Assembly (NCBI GenBank): GCA_019752115.1
Contig: JAIEMN010000073.1
Span: 1-50,014, forward strand
Source of the DNA: Gemmatimonadaceae bacterium
GTDB taxonomy: Bacteria > Gemmatimonadota > Gemmatimonadetes > Gemmatimonadales > Gemmatimonadaceae
Direction: 5' to 3'
Length of the DNA: 50,014 nt
The position numbers and the translations under genes are program-made. Each line of letters starts with the position of its first letter. Position 1 is the first letter of the stretch. Below, in pieces: positions 39,146-48,312 of this stretch. The notes below the pieces were generated by a model. The model was not told the origin of the DNA, did not search any database, and was given only the letters and a program-made list of their open reading frames with translations.

Positions 39146-39479
39146 GGGCAGCGGCCTCTTCAATGCGGAGCGCGGGCATTGGCATCTCGGCCGCCTCCGC
39201 CACCGGCTGCAGCGCTTCGCCAAGCGCGACCAGTGCGCGCGTCGCCACCACCGACGCCAGCGGCTCCGGGACGCTCAGTTCGCGAATGTAAATGTCGAGC
39301 GCCCGCTCGTAGCCCACGTCGGTGGCAAGCGTGTCCACGAAGTGCAGGGCGTTCTCGACATGCGCCCGGATGAGCGACTCCTCGGCGCGCGCCTGCGCGA
39401 GACGCAGCCGCTGCTCGGCGTCGGCCGAGAGCTTGCGCGGAAAGAGCGTTTCGGGGAAGAGCTTGTTGAGAATCGACAT
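39132..39479 (-). CDS. Small helical protein, hypothetical
   Basis: 115 residues from ATG 39479 (MSILNKLFPETLF). Predominantly helical, with ADAEQRLRLAQARAEESLIR likely to form a coiled coil and a hydrophobic helix VVATRALVALGEALQPV. The C-terminal tail (EEAAARRRA) is partly encoded by the palindrome at 39122. TATACT six bases before the ATG, and the absence of a Shine-Dalgarno sequence, indicate a leaderless transcript and support this start over the longer frame. I recognise no family. Confidence 0.65.
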   Translation of the reverse strand: MSILNKLFPETLFPRKLSADAEQRLRLAQARAEESLIRAHVENALHFVDTLATDVGYERALDIYIRELSVPEPLASVVATRALVALGEALQPVAEAAEMPMPALRIEEAAARRRA

Positions 39480-39485
39480 GACAGA

Positions 39486-39491
39486 AGTATA
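39486..39491 (-). promoter_or_regulatory. -10 box of the small helical protein, leaderless arrangement
   Basis: On the minus strand TATACT, then TCTGTC, then ATG. This is close to the sigma-70 -10 consensus. The upstream side holds hairpins that end the acs transcript, and no good -35 is seen. Confidence 0.55.
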
Positions 39492-39506
39492 GACGAAAAA
39501 GCACAA

Positions 39507-39544
39507 CCGCCGGTTTCGTGCCGAGAACGGTACGAAGCCGGCGG
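39507..39544 (-). terminator. acs-distal hairpin
   Basis: Positions 39507-39523 and 39528-39544 pair at 15 of 17 positions around AGAA. It is the second of two stem-loops after the acs gene on the minus strand, and is followed on that strand by TTGTGCTTTTTCG, which gives a run of five T, the best T-tract seen at any hairpin in this window. Confidence 0.7.
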
Positions 39545-39555
39545 TCGCGGGACTG

Positions 39556-39585
39556 CGACGTGCGTCACATGGGTGGCGCACGTCG
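39556..39585 (-). terminator. acs-proximal hairpin
   Basis: CGACGTGCG and CGCACGTCG pair perfectly (9 bp) around a 12-base loop, 15 bases after the acs stop. Confidence 0.55.
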
Positions 39586-39600
39586 TGTCATGGGCGCGTG

Positions 39601-41562
39601 CTACTCCTGGTTTTCGTACTGATCCTTGAGGCTCGCCACGACACTGGGGTCCGCCAGTGTCGTCGTGTCCCCGAGGGCGCGCCCTTCGGCGATGTCCCGC
39701 AACAGCCGGCGCATGATTTTACCCGAGCGCGTCTTGGGAAGATCCGCGCTGAAGAGGATGTCATCCGGCCGGGCGAGGGCGCCGATCTTGAGCGCCACGT
39801 GCTCGCGCAGTTCGTCCCGGAGGCTGCCGCTGGCATGGAACCCGGAGCGCAGCGTGACGAACGCGGCGATCGCTTGCCCCTTGAGGTCGTGCTGCTTGCC
39901 CACCACCGCGGCCTCGGCCACGGCGGGGTGATCCACGAGCGCGCTTTCGACTTCCATCGTGCCGATGCGATGGCCGGCCACGTTGAGCACGTCGTCCACG
40001 CGCCCGAGGATCCACAGGTAGCCGTCGTCGTCGCGCTTGGCGCCGTCACCCGGGAAGTAGAGGTCGGGGCGGCCGGGCCACTTGGAGAAGTAGGTATCCA
40101 CGTAGCGCTGATCGTCGCCCCAGATCGTGCGCAGCATGCTCGGCCAGGGGTGCGTGATGGCCAGCAGGCCACCGCCCACGCCGACTTCGCTGGCATCGGC
40201 GTCGAGCAGCGTGGCCTTGATGCCGGGGAACGGCGTGGTCGCGGATCCCGGCTTGGTGGCGGTGACTCCCGGCAGTGGCGTGATCATGATCGCGCCGGTC
40301 TCCGTCTGCCACCAGGTGTCCACGATCGGACAGCGTTCCTTGCCGATGTGCTCGTGGTACCACATCCACGCTTCGGGGTTGATCGGTTCACCGACCGAGC
40401 CGAGCAGACGCAGCTGCGAGAGGTCATGCTTCTCGACGTACTGCTTGCCCCACTTCATGAACGCGCGAATGGCCGTGGGCGCCGTGTAGAACACCGTGAC
40501 GCCGTAGCGCTCGCAGATGCTCCAGAAGCGGTCCTTGTCGGGCCAATCGGGCGCGCCCTCGTACACCACGCACGTCGCGCCCACCGCGAGCGGGCCGTAC
40601 ACGAGATACGAGTGCCCGGTGATCCAGCCGATATCGGCGGTGCACCAGTAGACGTCTTCATCCTTGAGATCGAAGACGTACTTGGTCGTGGTGGCGGCGC
40701 CGGTGAGATAGCCGCCGGTGGTGTGCACGATCCCCTTCGGCTTGCCGGTGGTGCCGGACGTGTAGAGGATGAACAGCATGTCCTCGGCATCCATCGGCTC
40801 CGGCTCGCAGAACTTGGGCACTTCGCGCTTCATGCGGTGCCACCAGTGGTCGCGCCCTTCCTGCATTTCGGCGAACGTTTCGTCGCCGACGCCGCTGCGG
40901 CGCCGCATCACGACGAGCACGTGCTCGATGGTGGGGCACTCCTTGAGCGCTTCGTCCGCATTGCGCTTGAGCGGCACCGTCGAGCCGCGGCGGTAGCCGC
41001 CGTCGGCGGTGATGAGCACCTTGCAGCCGCAGTCGTTGATGCGATCGCGCAGCGACTCCGGCGAGAAGCCGCCGAAGACCACCGTGTGAATGGCGCCGAT
41101 GCGCGCGCAGGCGAGCATGGCGATGACGGCTTCGGGAATCATCGGCAGGTAGATCGCCACGCGATCGCCCTTCTTCACGCCGAGCTTCTTGAGCATGTTG
41201 GCCGCGAGATTCACTTCGCGGTACAGATCCCAGTAGGTGAAGATGCGGCGGTCGCCGGGTTCGCCTTCCCAGATGATCGCGGCCTTGTTGCGGCGCGCGG
41301 TGGTGATGTGCCGATCGACGCAGTTCACCGACGCGTTGAGCTGCCCGCCCGTGAACCACTTCGCGTGCGGCGGCGACCACTCGAGCACACGATCCCACTT
41401 CTTGATCCAGTCGAGCGACGCGGCTTCCCGGGCCCAGAAGCCCTCGGGATCGGCCGCCGCATCTTCCTGAAGTCGCGTGGTGTGCACGTGCGCCTTGGCC
41501 TGAAATGCGGCCGGAGGCGGGAACGAACGGTTCTCCTGCAGCAGGACGTCGATATCGCTCAT
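39601..41562 (-). CDS. acs: Acetyl-CoA synthetase
   Basis: 653 residues from ATG 41562 ([14 protein letters not shown]), the usual length. It activates acetate to acetyl-CoA through acetyl-AMP. Family blocks are complete: [16 protein letters not shown] near the N terminus, the ATP loop [74 protein letters not shown], and the C-terminal [14 protein letters not shown], whose Lys is the catalytic residue and the usual target of regulatory acetylation. It has no Shine-Dalgarno sequence. It diverges from hemD with 116 bases between, and that region holds two tandem dyads. Confidence 0.97.
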   Translation of the reverse strand: MSDIDVLLQENRSFPPPAAFQAKAHVHTTRLQEDAAADPEGFWAREAASLDWIKKWDRVLEWSPPHAKWFTGGQLNASVNCVDRHITTARRNKAAIIWEGEPGDRRIFTYWDLYREVNLAANMLKKLGVKKGDRVAIYLPMIPEAVIAMLACARIGAIHTVVFGGFSPESLRDRINDCGCKVLITADGGYRRGSTVPLKRNADEALKECPTIEHVLVVMRRRSGVGDETFAEMQEGRDHWWHRMKREVPKFCEPEPMDAEDMLFILYTSGTTGKPKGIVHTTGGYLTGAATTTKYVFDLKDEDVYWCTADIGWITGHSYLVYGPLAVGATCVVYEGAPDWPDKDRFWSICERYGVTVFYTAPTAIRAFMKWGKQYVEKHDLSQLRLLGSVGEPINPEAWMWYHEHIGKERCPIVDTWWQTETGAIMITPLPGVTATKPGSATTPFPGIKATLLDADASEVGVGGGLLAITHPWPSMLRTIWGDDQRYVDTYFSKWPGRPDLYFPGDGAKRDDDGYLWILGRVDDVLNVAGHRIGTMEVESALVDHPAVAEAAVVGKQHDLKGQAIAAFVTLRSGFHASGSLRDELREHVALKIGALARPDDILFSADLPKTRSGKIMRRLLRDIAEGRALGDTTTLADPSVVASLKDQYENQE

Positions 41563-41620
41563 GGCGGGGAGTCGCCGGCGCGCCGGCGTGGCGAAGAGGA
41601 AGGCGAGACAGGGCTCAGCC

Positions 41621-41657
41621 GTGTGGGCCAACCCACACCGGGTCGCCTGTGACCCGG
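41621..41657. promoter_or_regulatory. Two adjacent dyads between acs and hemD
   Basis: GTGTGGG-ccaa-CCCACAC (41621-41638) adjoins CCGGGTC-gcctgt-GACCCGG (41638-41657). The second covers the expected -35 position of hemD; both would lie in or before the acs leader. They may be operators or RNA hairpins. Confidence 0.45.
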
Positions 41658-41663
41658 GGCTGC

Positions 41664-41672
41664 TGCTAATGT
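41664..41672 (+). promoter_or_regulatory. Extended -10 promoter of hemD, leaderless
   Basis: TGCTAATGT matches an extended -10 (TGn plus TAATGT at 41667-41672). Six bases, ACGACC, separate it from the ATG at 41679, and no Shine-Dalgarno sequence is present. Confidence 0.55.
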
Positions 41673-41678
41673 ACGACC

Positions 41679-42497
41679 ATGTCGAACGTTCGTGGACCCA
41701 GCAGCGCGGGGCGGCCGCAGCCGTTGGCGGGACTCGTTATTGCCGTCACGCGCGCCGGTGACCGCGGCACGCCGTTGGCCGATGCCCTGCGTCGTCACGG
41801 CGCCACGGTGCACGAGATTCCTCTCACCCGCATCGAAGCGCTCGACCCGGCGCCGCTGCGCGTGGCCGTGCGCGAACTCCGCCAGTTCGACTGGGTGCTG
41901 CTGACGAGCGTCAATGCGGTGGAGCATCTCGCGCGTGTCGTGCAGGAGGCGCGGATGAACGAGATCATGGAAACGCGCCGCCTCGCCGTGGTCGGCGGGG
42001 CCACCGCCGCGGCGGTGGAGAAGCTCGGCTGGCGTGTGCCATCGGTGCAGCCGGAGAAATCGCAGGCCGAGGGGATGTTGGACGAGATGGCCGCGCGCAG
42101 CGACGTGGAAGGCGCACGCATGCTCTATCCGTGCGCGGCCGGTGCCCGCGATGTCCTCCCCCAGGGGCTGCGCGCCCTCGGGGCCGACGTCGAGGTCATC
42201 CCCACGTACCGCAGCGCCCCCGATCCCGACGGCCAGGCCCAGATCCGCGCCCTCGCACGGTCGGGGGTCCTCGACCTCGTGACCGTCGCCGCCCCGAGCG
42301 CGGTGGACTCGCTCCTTGACGCGCTTCCCCCCGAGCACGCGGCTCGCGTCCCGGTGGCGTGCATCGGCCCGGTGACGGCCAAGGCGGCACGGACGGCGGG
42401 GTTTCCGGTGAAGGTCGAGTCGACGGCGGCGGTGATGGAAGGGTGGGTCAGAGAGATCGTCAGGGCGTATAGTCCGGGAACAAGCGGAACCCCTTAG
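41679..42497 (+). CDS. hemD: Uroporphyrinogen-III synthase
   Basis: 272 residues. Cyclises hydroxymethylbilane to uroporphyrinogen III with inversion of ring D. The family is poorly conserved, but the two-domain pattern is clear: [54 protein letters not shown], then [51 protein letters not shown] and [17 protein letters not shown]. The hemC and hemB genes that follow confirm the assignment. The stop codon lies inside the left arm of stem-loop C, which separates it from hemC. Confidence 0.93.
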   Translation: MSNVRGPSSAGRPQPLAGLVIAVTRAGDRGTPLADALRRHGATVHEIPLTRIEALDPAPLRVAVRELRQFDWVLLTSVNAVEHLARVVQEARMNEIMETRRLAVVGGATAAAVEKLGWRVPSVQPEKSQAEGMLDEMAARSDVEGARMLYPCAAGARDVLPQGLRALGADVEVIPTYRSAPDPDGQAQIRALARSGVLDLVTVAAPSAVDSLLDALPPEHAARVPVACIGPVTAKAARTAGFPVKVESTAAVMEGWVREIVRAYSPGTSGTP

Positions 42498-42590
42498 AGC
42501 TCAGGGGGCAGAACGTCAGGGGGCAGAGCTCAGGACCGCCGCAGTCCTGAGCTCTGCCCCCTGACGTCCTGCCCCCTGAGCTCTCGGGGG
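42490..42590. repeat. Long stem-loop C (47-base arms) between hemD and hemC
   Basis: Positions 42490-42536 and 42544-42590 are complementary at 44 of 47 positions, around a 7-base loop. Each arm contains two copies of the word TCAGGGGGCAGA and copies of GAGCTCAGG. The hemD stop codon (42495-42497) is inside the left arm. It could terminate or attenuate transcription inside the haem gene cluster. The words are unlike those of stem-loops A and B, but the design is the same. Confidence 0.93.
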
Positions 42591-42609
42591 TTACTCACGT
42601 CTCATGTCC

Positions 42610-42644
42610 GACCTCGGACCTCCGACCTCCGACCTCCGACCTCC
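42610..42644 (+). repeat. Five-fold GACCTCC tandem repeat
   Basis: Five consecutive 7-base units, the first GACCTCG and four exact GACCTCC, followed by a degenerate AGTCTCC. It lies between stem-loop C and the hemC -10 box. No complementary arm is found, so it is not a hairpin. It may vary in copy number. Confidence 0.85.
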
Positions 42645-42685
42645 AGTCTCCGCCTCCCCCCGATCCGAACCCGCCCCGATTCCAC

Positions 42686-42691
42686 TAGATT
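42686..42691 (+). promoter_or_regulatory. -10 box of hemC, leaderless arrangement
   Basis: TAGATT, then CGCCCCC, then ATG at 42699, without a Shine-Dalgarno sequence. The same hexamer and 7-base distance occur at the regulator start 17736. A promoter here would let hemC-hemB be expressed separately from hemD. Confidence 0.5.
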
Positions 42692-42698
42692 CGCCCCC

Positions 42699-43661
42699 AT
42701 GTCTGCCCCCCTGAAAATCGGCACGCGCAGCTCGGAGCTCGCGCTGTTCCAGGCCCGTCAGGTCGCCTCGCTGCTGGCCGCCCTTGGCGTGGAGTCGGAG
42801 CTCGTCACGTATACCACGATCGGCGATCGCATTCTCGACAAGCCGCTGTCGGCGATCGGTGAGAAGGGGTTGTTCACCGCCGAACTTGAGGCCGATCTGC
42901 TGGCCGGTCGCACCGACTGTGCGGTGCACTCGCTCAAGGATCTGCCCACCGCTGACCCCGCGGGGCTCACCATCGTGGCGCTGCTCGAGCGCGAGGATCC
43001 GCGTGATGCCTTCGTGACGGGGCCGAGCACCACGGCCAAGAGCCTCGCCGAACTGCCGGAAGGCGCCAAGGTCGGCACGTCGTCGTTGCGCCGTCGGGCG
43101 CAGCTGCGCGCGATGCGCCCGGATCTCGACGTGCGGGAGCTGCGCGGCAATGTGGGGACGCGCCTGCGCAAGATCGACGAGGGGCAGGTGGATGCGGCGC
43201 TGCTCGCCGCTGCCGGTCTCCGTCGCCTCGGGCTCGGTCATCGCATCGTGTCGCTCCTCGACGCACCCGATTGGCTGGGGGCGCCGGGGCAGGGGGCCAT
43301 TGCCGTGCAGGCGCGCGCGAACGACGAGGCGATGCTCGCCATTCTGCGGCAGCTCGATCACGCGCCGACGCGCGTGGCGATCACCGCCGAGCGCGCGTTG
43401 CTCGCGACCCTTGAGGGCGGCTGCCAGGTGCCGATCGGCGCGGCGACGCTCGACGAGCCGGAGTACGGACTCATGCTGCACGGCATCATTGCCAGCATCG
43501 ACGGCGAAACCGTCGTGCGCGGCGGATTGCCGATCAATGTGAACGATCCCGCTGAAAGCGGTCGGACGCTCGCGCAGCAGCTGCATGCCGCGGGCGGCGC
43601 CGGCATTCTCGCCGACCTGCGCGCCCCGACCACCGACACGCCCGCACCTGGAGCACACTGA
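42699..43661 (+). CDS. hemC: Porphobilinogen deaminase (hydroxymethylbilane synthase)
   Basis: 320 residues. Joins four porphobilinogen molecules into hydroxymethylbilane, using a dipyrromethane cofactor bound to the Cys seen in [11 protein letters not shown] (about residue 245). Other blocks are [73 protein letters not shown] and [14 protein letters not shown] with the Arg/Lys residues that hold the growing chain. A promoter directly before the ATG predicts a leaderless start. Its TGA overlaps the hemB ATG. Confidence 0.97.
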   Translation: MSAPLKIGTRSSELALFQARQVASLLAALGVESELVTYTTIGDRILDKPLSAIGEKGLFTAELEADLLAGRTDCAVHSLKDLPTADPAGLTIVALLEREDPRDAFVTGPSTTAKSLAELPEGAKVGTSSLRRRAQLRAMRPDLDVRELRGNVGTRLRKIDEGQVDAALLAAAGLRRLGLGHRIVSLLDAPDWLGAPGQGAIAVQARANDEAMLAILRQLDHAPTRVAITAERALLATLEGGCQVPIGAATLDEPEYGLMLHGIIASIDGETVVRGGLPINVNDPAESGRTLAQQLHAAGGAGILADLRAPTTDTPAPGAH

Positions 43662-44698
43662 TGGGCACCCGACTCGACGACATCCTCGCCGACGACCAGA
43701 GCGACTTCGGCGGCTGGATCTCCGCCAACCCGATCCGGCCGCGTCGCCTGCGTCGCACCGACGGCATTCGCCGCATGGTGCGCGAAACGCGTCTCGATCC
43801 GGCGCAGTTCATCTGGCCGCTGTTCGTGCGCTCGGGGCAGGGCATCCGCCAGCCGATCGGCTCGATGCCGGGCGTCTACCAGACGAGCGTCGATGAACTG
43901 CTCAAGGATGCCGAGAAGGCCGTGGCGCATGGCCTCGGTGGCATCCTGCTGTTCGGCATCCCCGACACCAAGGATGCCGAAGGCTCCTCGGCGTGGGATC
44001 CGCACGGCCCGGTGGCGGAGGCGGTGCGCGCGGTGAAGGCCGCGTTTCCGCAGCTGGTGGTGATCACCGACGTCTGCATGTGCGAGTACACCGACCACGG
44101 CCACTGCGGGCTGCTCACCCCCGACGGCGACGTGGACAACGACGCGACGCTTGGGCTGCTGGCCAAGGAAGCGTTGGCGCACGCCGTCGCCGGTGCCGAC
44201 ATCATCGCGCCGAGCGACATGATGGACCATCGCGTCGGGCACATCCGCGAAGCGCTCGACGAGGCCGGGTTCTCGCACATCCCGATCATGAGCTACGCGG
44301 CCAAGTACGCCTCGGCGTTCTACGGGCCGTTCCGCGAAGCCGCCGAGAGCACGCCGGCCTTTGGCGATCGCCGCAGCTATCAGATGGATCCGGCGAACGC
44401 CCGGGAAGCGTTACGGGAAGTGAGGCTGGACGTCCAGGAAGGCGCGGACATCCTGATGGTGAAGCCCGCCGGGGCGTACCTCGACATCATTGCCGCCGTG
44501 AAGCAGGACACCGGATTGCCCCTCGCGGCGTATCAGGTGAGCGGTGAGTACTCGATGATCAAGGCCGCCGCCGAGAAGGGGTGGATCGACGGCGACCGAG
44601 CGATGATGGAATCGCTCATCGCCATCGCTCGCGCCGGCGCGGATCTCATCATCACCTACTTCGCAATCGACGCCGCGGCTGCCCTGCGCAGCCGCTGA
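43661..44698 (+). CDS. hemB: Delta-aminolevulinic acid dehydratase (porphobilinogen synthase)
   Basis: 345 residues. Condenses two 5-aminolevulinates to porphobilinogen, the substrate of HemC. The zinc-binding cysteines are present ([13 protein letters not shown]; Cys139, 141, 149), so it is a Zn-type enzyme. The two active-site lysines lie in [17 protein letters not shown] and [31 protein letters not shown] is the usual C-terminal block. The ATG shares a base with the hemC stop, so translation is coupled. Pyrophosphatase follows 19 bases later. Confidence 0.97.
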   Translation: MGTRLDDILADDQSDFGGWISANPIRPRRLRRTDGIRRMVRETRLDPAQFIWPLFVRSGQGIRQPIGSMPGVYQTSVDELLKDAEKAVAHGLGGILLFGIPDTKDAEGSSAWDPHGPVAEAVRAVKAAFPQLVVITDVCMCEYTDHGHCGLLTPDGDVDNDATLGLLAKEALAHAVAGADIIAPSDMMDHRVGHIREALDEAGFSHIPIMSYAAKYASAFYGPFREAAESTPAFGDRRSYQMDPANAREALREVRLDVQEGADILMVKPAGAYLDIIAAVKQDTGLPLAAYQVSGEYSMIKAAAEKGWIDGDRAMMESLIAIARAGADLIITYFAIDAAAALRSR

Positions 44699-44717
44699 GA
44701 CCCATACCCCTCGAGGC

Positions 44718-45254
44718 ATGCTGCACAACCCGTGGCACGATATCCCCGCCGGCAAGAATCCGCCGGAGCAGGTCACCGCGATCATCGAGATCCCGGCCGG
44801 TTCGCGCAACAAGTACGAACTCGACAAGGAAACCGGGCACTTCAAGCTCGATCGCGTGCTCTACTCGGCGGTGCACTACCCGGGCGACTACGGGTTCATC
44901 CCCCGCACGCTGCATGAGGACAACGACCCGCTCGACGTCCTCGTGAAGATCAACGAGCCGACCTTCCCGGGCTGCCAGATCACGGCCCGTCCGATCGGCG
45001 TGCTCATGATGCTCGACAAGGGCGAGCCCGACGACAAGATCCTCGCCGTCCCGGCCGACGACCCGTACTACCACGATGTCTTCGATATCGCCGACCTCTC
45101 GGGGCACTACCTCAAGGAAGTCGAGCACTTCTTCCTGATCTACAAGGACCTCGAAGGCAAGCGCATGGAAATCACCGGCTGGAAGTCGTCGGTCGAAGCC
45201 TACGACATCATTCGCCGGTCGATGGAACGCTATCGGGAGACGTTCGAGACCTGA
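44718..45254 (+). CDS. ppa: Inorganic pyrophosphatase
   Basis: 178 residues, family I soluble pyrophosphatase. Hydrolyses PPi to two phosphates and pulls biosynthetic reactions forward. The signature HEDNDPLDVLV with its metal-binding aspartates is present, along with EIPAGSRNKYELDKETG (active-site Lys, Glu), YPGDYGFIPRT and VPADDPYY. It is 19 bases downstream of hemB, with GAGG close before the ATG, and probably belongs to the same transcript. It converges on the ketoacyl synthase gene. Confidence 0.96.
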   Translation: MLHNPWHDIPAGKNPPEQVTAIIEIPAGSRNKYELDKETGHFKLDRVLYSAVHYPGDYGFIPRTLHEDNDPLDVLVKINEPTFPGCQITARPIGVLMMLDKGEPDDKILAVPADDPYYHDVFDIADLSGHYLKEVEHFFLIYKDLEGKRMEITGWKSSVEAYDIIRRSMERYRETFET

Positions 45255-45283
45255 AGCGTTGGCTCGGCGGCTGGCTGGAGCCC

Positions 45284-46543
45284 CTACTCGCGAGCCTGCC
45301 GTAGCACCAGCGCCGCGTTGATGCCGCCAAAGCCGAAGGAGTTCGACAGCACCACCGACGGCTGCAGGGCGCGCCCCGTGCCCGGTACGTAGTCCAGATC
45401 GCAGAGCGGATCCGGCGTCTCGAGCCCGAGCGTCGGCGGGATCCAGCCGCGCGCGATCGTCAGCGCGCTGATCGCGGCTTCGAAGGCGCCGCTCGCGCCC
45501 AGCGCGTGGCCGTAGTAGCCCTTGGTGCTCGAGATGGGCACCTGGTAGGCCTGATCGCCGAACACCTGCTTGATGGCGTGCGTTTCGGTGGGATCGTTGA
45601 GCGGCGTACTGCTCCCGTGCGCGTTGATGTACGCCACATCGCCGACGGTGACCCCCGCATCGCGCAGCGCGTTCTTCATGCATCGCGCGGCCTGTGCCCC
45701 GTCGGGGAGCGGCGCGGTCATGTGGTGCGCGTCGTTGGTCGTGCCGTAGCCGGCGAGTTCGGCGTAGATGCGCGCCCCGCGGGCGGTGGCATGCTCCCAG
45801 GATTCGAGCAGCAGGACCGCCGCGCCTTCGCCCATCACGAACCCGTCGCGGTCCTTGTCGAAGGGGCGGGAGGCGTGCGTCGGATCGTCGTTGCGCGTGC
45901 TCATCGCGCGAATGAGCGCAAAGGCGCCAAAGCAGAGCGTGGCGAGTGGCGCTTCCGAGCCGCCGGCGAGCATCACATCGGCGTAGCCATCGCGGATCTG
46001 CCGGAACGCTTCACCAATGGCCATCGAGCCGCTCGCGCAGCTCATCGCATTCGTGGAGTTGGGCCCCGAGACGCCGAACTCGATCGCCATGTTGCAGCTC
46101 GCCGATCCGCCGAAGACCGCGAGCGCGAGCGTGGCGTCCACCGCACGCAGGCCGCCATGCAGAAAGCGGGCGGCCTGCTCTTCAGCGTAGCCCACCCCGC
46201 CCAACGCCGTGCCCATCATCGCCCCCACGCGTTCGCGATCGGTCGTCGCGAGATCCAGCTGACCATCGGCCAGCGCGAGGTAGGCGCTCGAAACGGCGAA
46301 CTGACTGAACCGATCGAGGCGTTTGACGCGCTTCGCGTCGATGTAGGTGGTCGGGTCGAAGTCCTCGATCTGCGCTGCACACTGCGAGCGAAAGATCGAC
46401 GCGTCGAAGCGCGTGGCCGGCCCCACTGCCGACCGCTCGGCGCGGAGCCCCTGCCACAGCCCCTCCACCCCCACGCCGATGGGCGTGATGCAGCCGATGC
46501 CCGTGATGGCGACACGGCGCTTGCCGTTCGGGGCGTGGCTCAT
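45284..46543 (-). CDS. Beta-ketoacyl-ACP synthase, FabF-like
   Basis: 419 residues from ATG 46543. Condenses acyl chains with malonyl-ACP. The thiolase-fold triad is intact: Cys169 in [13 protein letters not shown], His309 in [14 protein letters not shown] and His346 in [12 protein letters not shown], and the C terminus ends [15 protein letters not shown]. It is the last gene of a five-gene coupled cluster; its ATG overlaps the stop of the SRPBCC gene (ATGA). Without acyl carrier protein, acyltransferase or ketoreductase genes nearby it is more likely a specialised pathway enzyme than the housekeeping FabF, but this is inference. Confidence 0.93.
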   Translation of the reverse strand: MSHAPNGKRRVAITGIGCITPIGVGVEGLWQGLRAERSAVGPATRFDASIFRSQCAAQIEDFDPTTYIDAKRVKRLDRFSQFAVSSAYLALADGQLDLATTDRERVGAMMGTALGGVGYAEEQAARFLHGGLRAVDATLALAVFGGSASCNMAIEFGVSGPNSTNAMSCASGSMAIGEAFRQIRDGYADVMLAGGSEAPLATLCFGAFALIRAMSTRNDDPTHASRPFDKDRDGFVMGEGAAVLLLESWEHATARGARIYAELAGYGTTNDAHHMTAPLPDGAQAARCMKNALRDAGVTVGDVAYINAHGSSTPLNDPTETHAIKQVFGDQAYQVPISSTKGYYGHALGASGAFEAAISALTIARGWIPPTLGLETPDPLCDLDYVPGTGRALQPSVVLSNSFGFGGINAALVLRQARE

Positions 46544-47058
46544 GCGGCCCCCCGGGCCGGCTGTTCCGCGACGCGCGCGAGTCCTGCCAGCGTACGCGAG
46601 GCAATGCCATGCACGAACACCGGGGCGATGACCTGTGTCGCCGCGAACTCGCGGATCAGTGGCCACGAGGGGCCGTCCCACACGTGCACGATGCGTGTGA
46701 GCGTGCCGCCCTCGACCGGGGTGAAGCTCCACTCCACGTCCATCCGGGTGGTCACGCCGCCGATGTGGCGGAAGCGCACCCACGGCACCTCGGTATTCAC
46801 CGCCATCTCCGAGAGCCACCACGTCGGCCAGTTGAAGAGGCCGAACGGGCGATTCGCCGCCATCTCCACGACGCCCCCGCCATCGGGCGCGCGGTCGCGG
46901 AACTGCACGTAGCGATAGTGCGGCAGGTACGCCGGCCAGTGTTCCACCGCGGCGGCGATTTCGAAGATGCGCGCCACCGGTGCGCGCACGATCTGTTCGT
47001 CGACGGTCGTCACCAGACGGCCCGGTGGTGGCGGCCCAAGCGAGAATGGCTCAATCAT
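46540..47058 (-). CDS. SRPBCC/START-fold protein (polyketide cyclase or dehydrase-like)
   Basis: 172 residues from ATG 47058. Helix-grip fold pattern: [36 protein letters not shown], then strands [33 protein letters not shown] and a long C-terminal helix. Members bind hydrophobic ligands and some act as aromatases/cyclases in polyketide synthesis. Its stop and start overlap the ketoacyl synthase and methyltransferase genes in ATGA junctions, so translation of the three should be coupled and the products probably work in one pathway. Confidence 0.85.
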   Translation of the reverse strand: MIEPFSLGPPPPGRLVTTVDEQIVRAPVARIFEIAAAVEHWPAYLPHYRYVQFRDRAPDGGGVVEMAANRPFGLFNWPTWWLSEMAVNTEVPWVRFRHIGGVTTRMDVEWSFTPVEGGTLTRIVHVWDGPSWPLIREFAATQVIAPVFVHGIASRTLAGLARVAEQPARGAA

Positions 47059-47792
47059 CCAGCGGTCCCCGAAGAAGACGAAAGCGGTGCCTGCGCCGGT
47101 GGGGTCCAGCGTGCCACCACGCGAAAGCCCAGACCGCCGCGCGTATGCGGCGTGCAGCCGGTAGCAGACTGCACCAGCGCGCGCAGTTCCTGCACCGTGT
47201 ACCCGCGGCGGATCGACACGATACCATCGTGTCGGCTCACGGGATGAAACCCCAGCAGGTACGACCCGGCCCAGAGCCCGGCAATCGCGAGCCAGCTGCG
47301 GCGGAGGTCGCCAATGATCACCGCGTGGCGGGCCACGCGAGTGCACTCGCGCAGCAACTGCTCGGCGGCGTCGCCATCGAAGTGATGCAGCACCTGCGAG
47401 CAGGTCACGACATCGATACTCGCTGTCGCGAAGGGGAGCGCCTGCGCGTCGGCGGCGACGGCATGGCTACAGCGCGCGGCGGCCGCGCGCGCGATCGGCA
47501 CGGCAAGCTCGACGCCAATCGTGCGGACCGTCACGCCACGCGCGTTCCCGACCCGCTGTGCCGCGCGGGGGATGTCACCCAGGCCGGTGCCGACATCAAG
47601 CAACGTGCACGTCGTGCCGCGGGCCAGCGGCGCGAGGACCGTGCGCACCTCGTGCACGACGGCCCGCCGCCCGCCAAAGAAGGCATTGGCCAGCGCCACA
47701 TCCCGCAGCGAGCGCAGCGCGAGCGCCGGATCGGCATCCGGATCGTCGAGAATCTCCGCGTCACGCCGACGCGCGGGCGTGAGCAGGCTCAT
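47055..47792 (-). CDS. Class I SAM-dependent methyltransferase
   Basis: 245 residues. Rossmann-type methyltransferase with motif I CTLLDVGTGLGDIPR, acidic end of the second strand near TIGVELAVPIA, and VAADAQALPFATASIDVVTCSQVLHHF, matching motifs II and III. The C-terminal part has a hydrophobic region (LAIAGLWAGSYLLGF) that may contact a lipid-like substrate or the membrane. The target (O, C or N) cannot be told. The product gene order places it between flavin reductase and SRPBCC protein; the stop overlaps the SRPBCC ATG. Confidence 0.92.
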   Translation of the reverse strand: MSLLTPARRRDAEILDDPDADPALALRSLRDVALANAFFGGRRAVVHEVRTVLAPLARGTTCTLLDVGTGLGDIPRAAQRVGNARGVTVRTIGVELAVPIARAAAARCSHAVAADAQALPFATASIDVVTCSQVLHHFDGDAAEQLLRECTRVARHAVIIGDLRRSWLAIAGLWAGSYLLGFHPVSRHDGIVSIRRGYTVQELRALVQSATGCTPHTRGGLGFRVVARWTPPAQAPLSSSSGTAG

Positions 47793-47834
47793 GGCCGCTG
47801 CCGCGCCACCGCATCGGCGCCGTGCGCGCGGCGC

Positions 47835-48308
47835 TCAGCGCTCGAGTTGCGCGTAGCCGCCTCGGTAGTAGAGCAGCGGACGGCCGTCCCGGACGCCGGC
47901 GTGCTCCACCTGACCCACCATGATCGTGTGGTCGCCTGCCGGATGACGCGCGACGAGCCGGCACTCGAGCCACGCCAGCACGTCCTCGAGCACCGGATTC
48001 CCCAGCTCACCGGTGGTGTAGCCCACTCCGGCAAAGCGGTCATCGAGCGGACCGGCAAAGCGCCGCGAGAGCGCCTCCTGCTGGCTGCTCAGGATGTTCA
48101 CGGTGAACGACGCGCACTGGTTGAGCAGTGGCGCCATCGTCGCGTCGTTCGCGATGCAGGCGAGAATGAGCGGTGGCTCGAGGCTGAGCGACGAAAAGGC
48201 GCTCACGGTCATCCCGTGCGGCGTGCCATCGGGCGCGGCCGCGGTGATGACGGTGATGCCGCTGGCAAAGCGGCCAAGGACCGCGCGAAAGAGGTCGTGA
48301 TCGATCAT
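47835..48308 (-). CDS. Flavin reductase-family protein
   Basis: 157 residues from ATG 48308. Split-barrel FMN-binding domain: FRAVLGRFASGITVITAAAP, HGMTVSAFSSLSLEPPLIL, FTVNILSSQQEALSRRFA, and HTIMVGQVEHA near the C terminus, the pattern of HpaC/ActVB-type reductases that give reduced flavin to a partner monooxygenase. It starts 4 bases after the stop of the FAD-dependent oxidoreductase gene, which is the natural partner. The methyltransferase gene follows after 42 bases. Confidence 0.92.
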   Translation of the reverse strand: MIDHDLFRAVLGRFASGITVITAAAPDGTPHGMTVSAFSSLSLEPPLILACIANDATMAPLLNQCASFTVNILSSQQEALSRRFAGPLDDRFAGVGYTTGELGNPVLEDVLAWLECRLVARHPAGDHTIMVGQVEHAGVRDGRPLLYYRGGYAQLER

Positions 48309-48312
48309 CAGG

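Noticed and set aside
39598-41652. Long plus-strand frame opposite acetyl-CoA synthetase
   Set aside because: Antisense shadow of acs with no family similarity; acs has all its catalytic blocks.
42610-42644. GACCTCC array considered as a CRISPR
   Set aside because: Units are 7 bases with no spacers.
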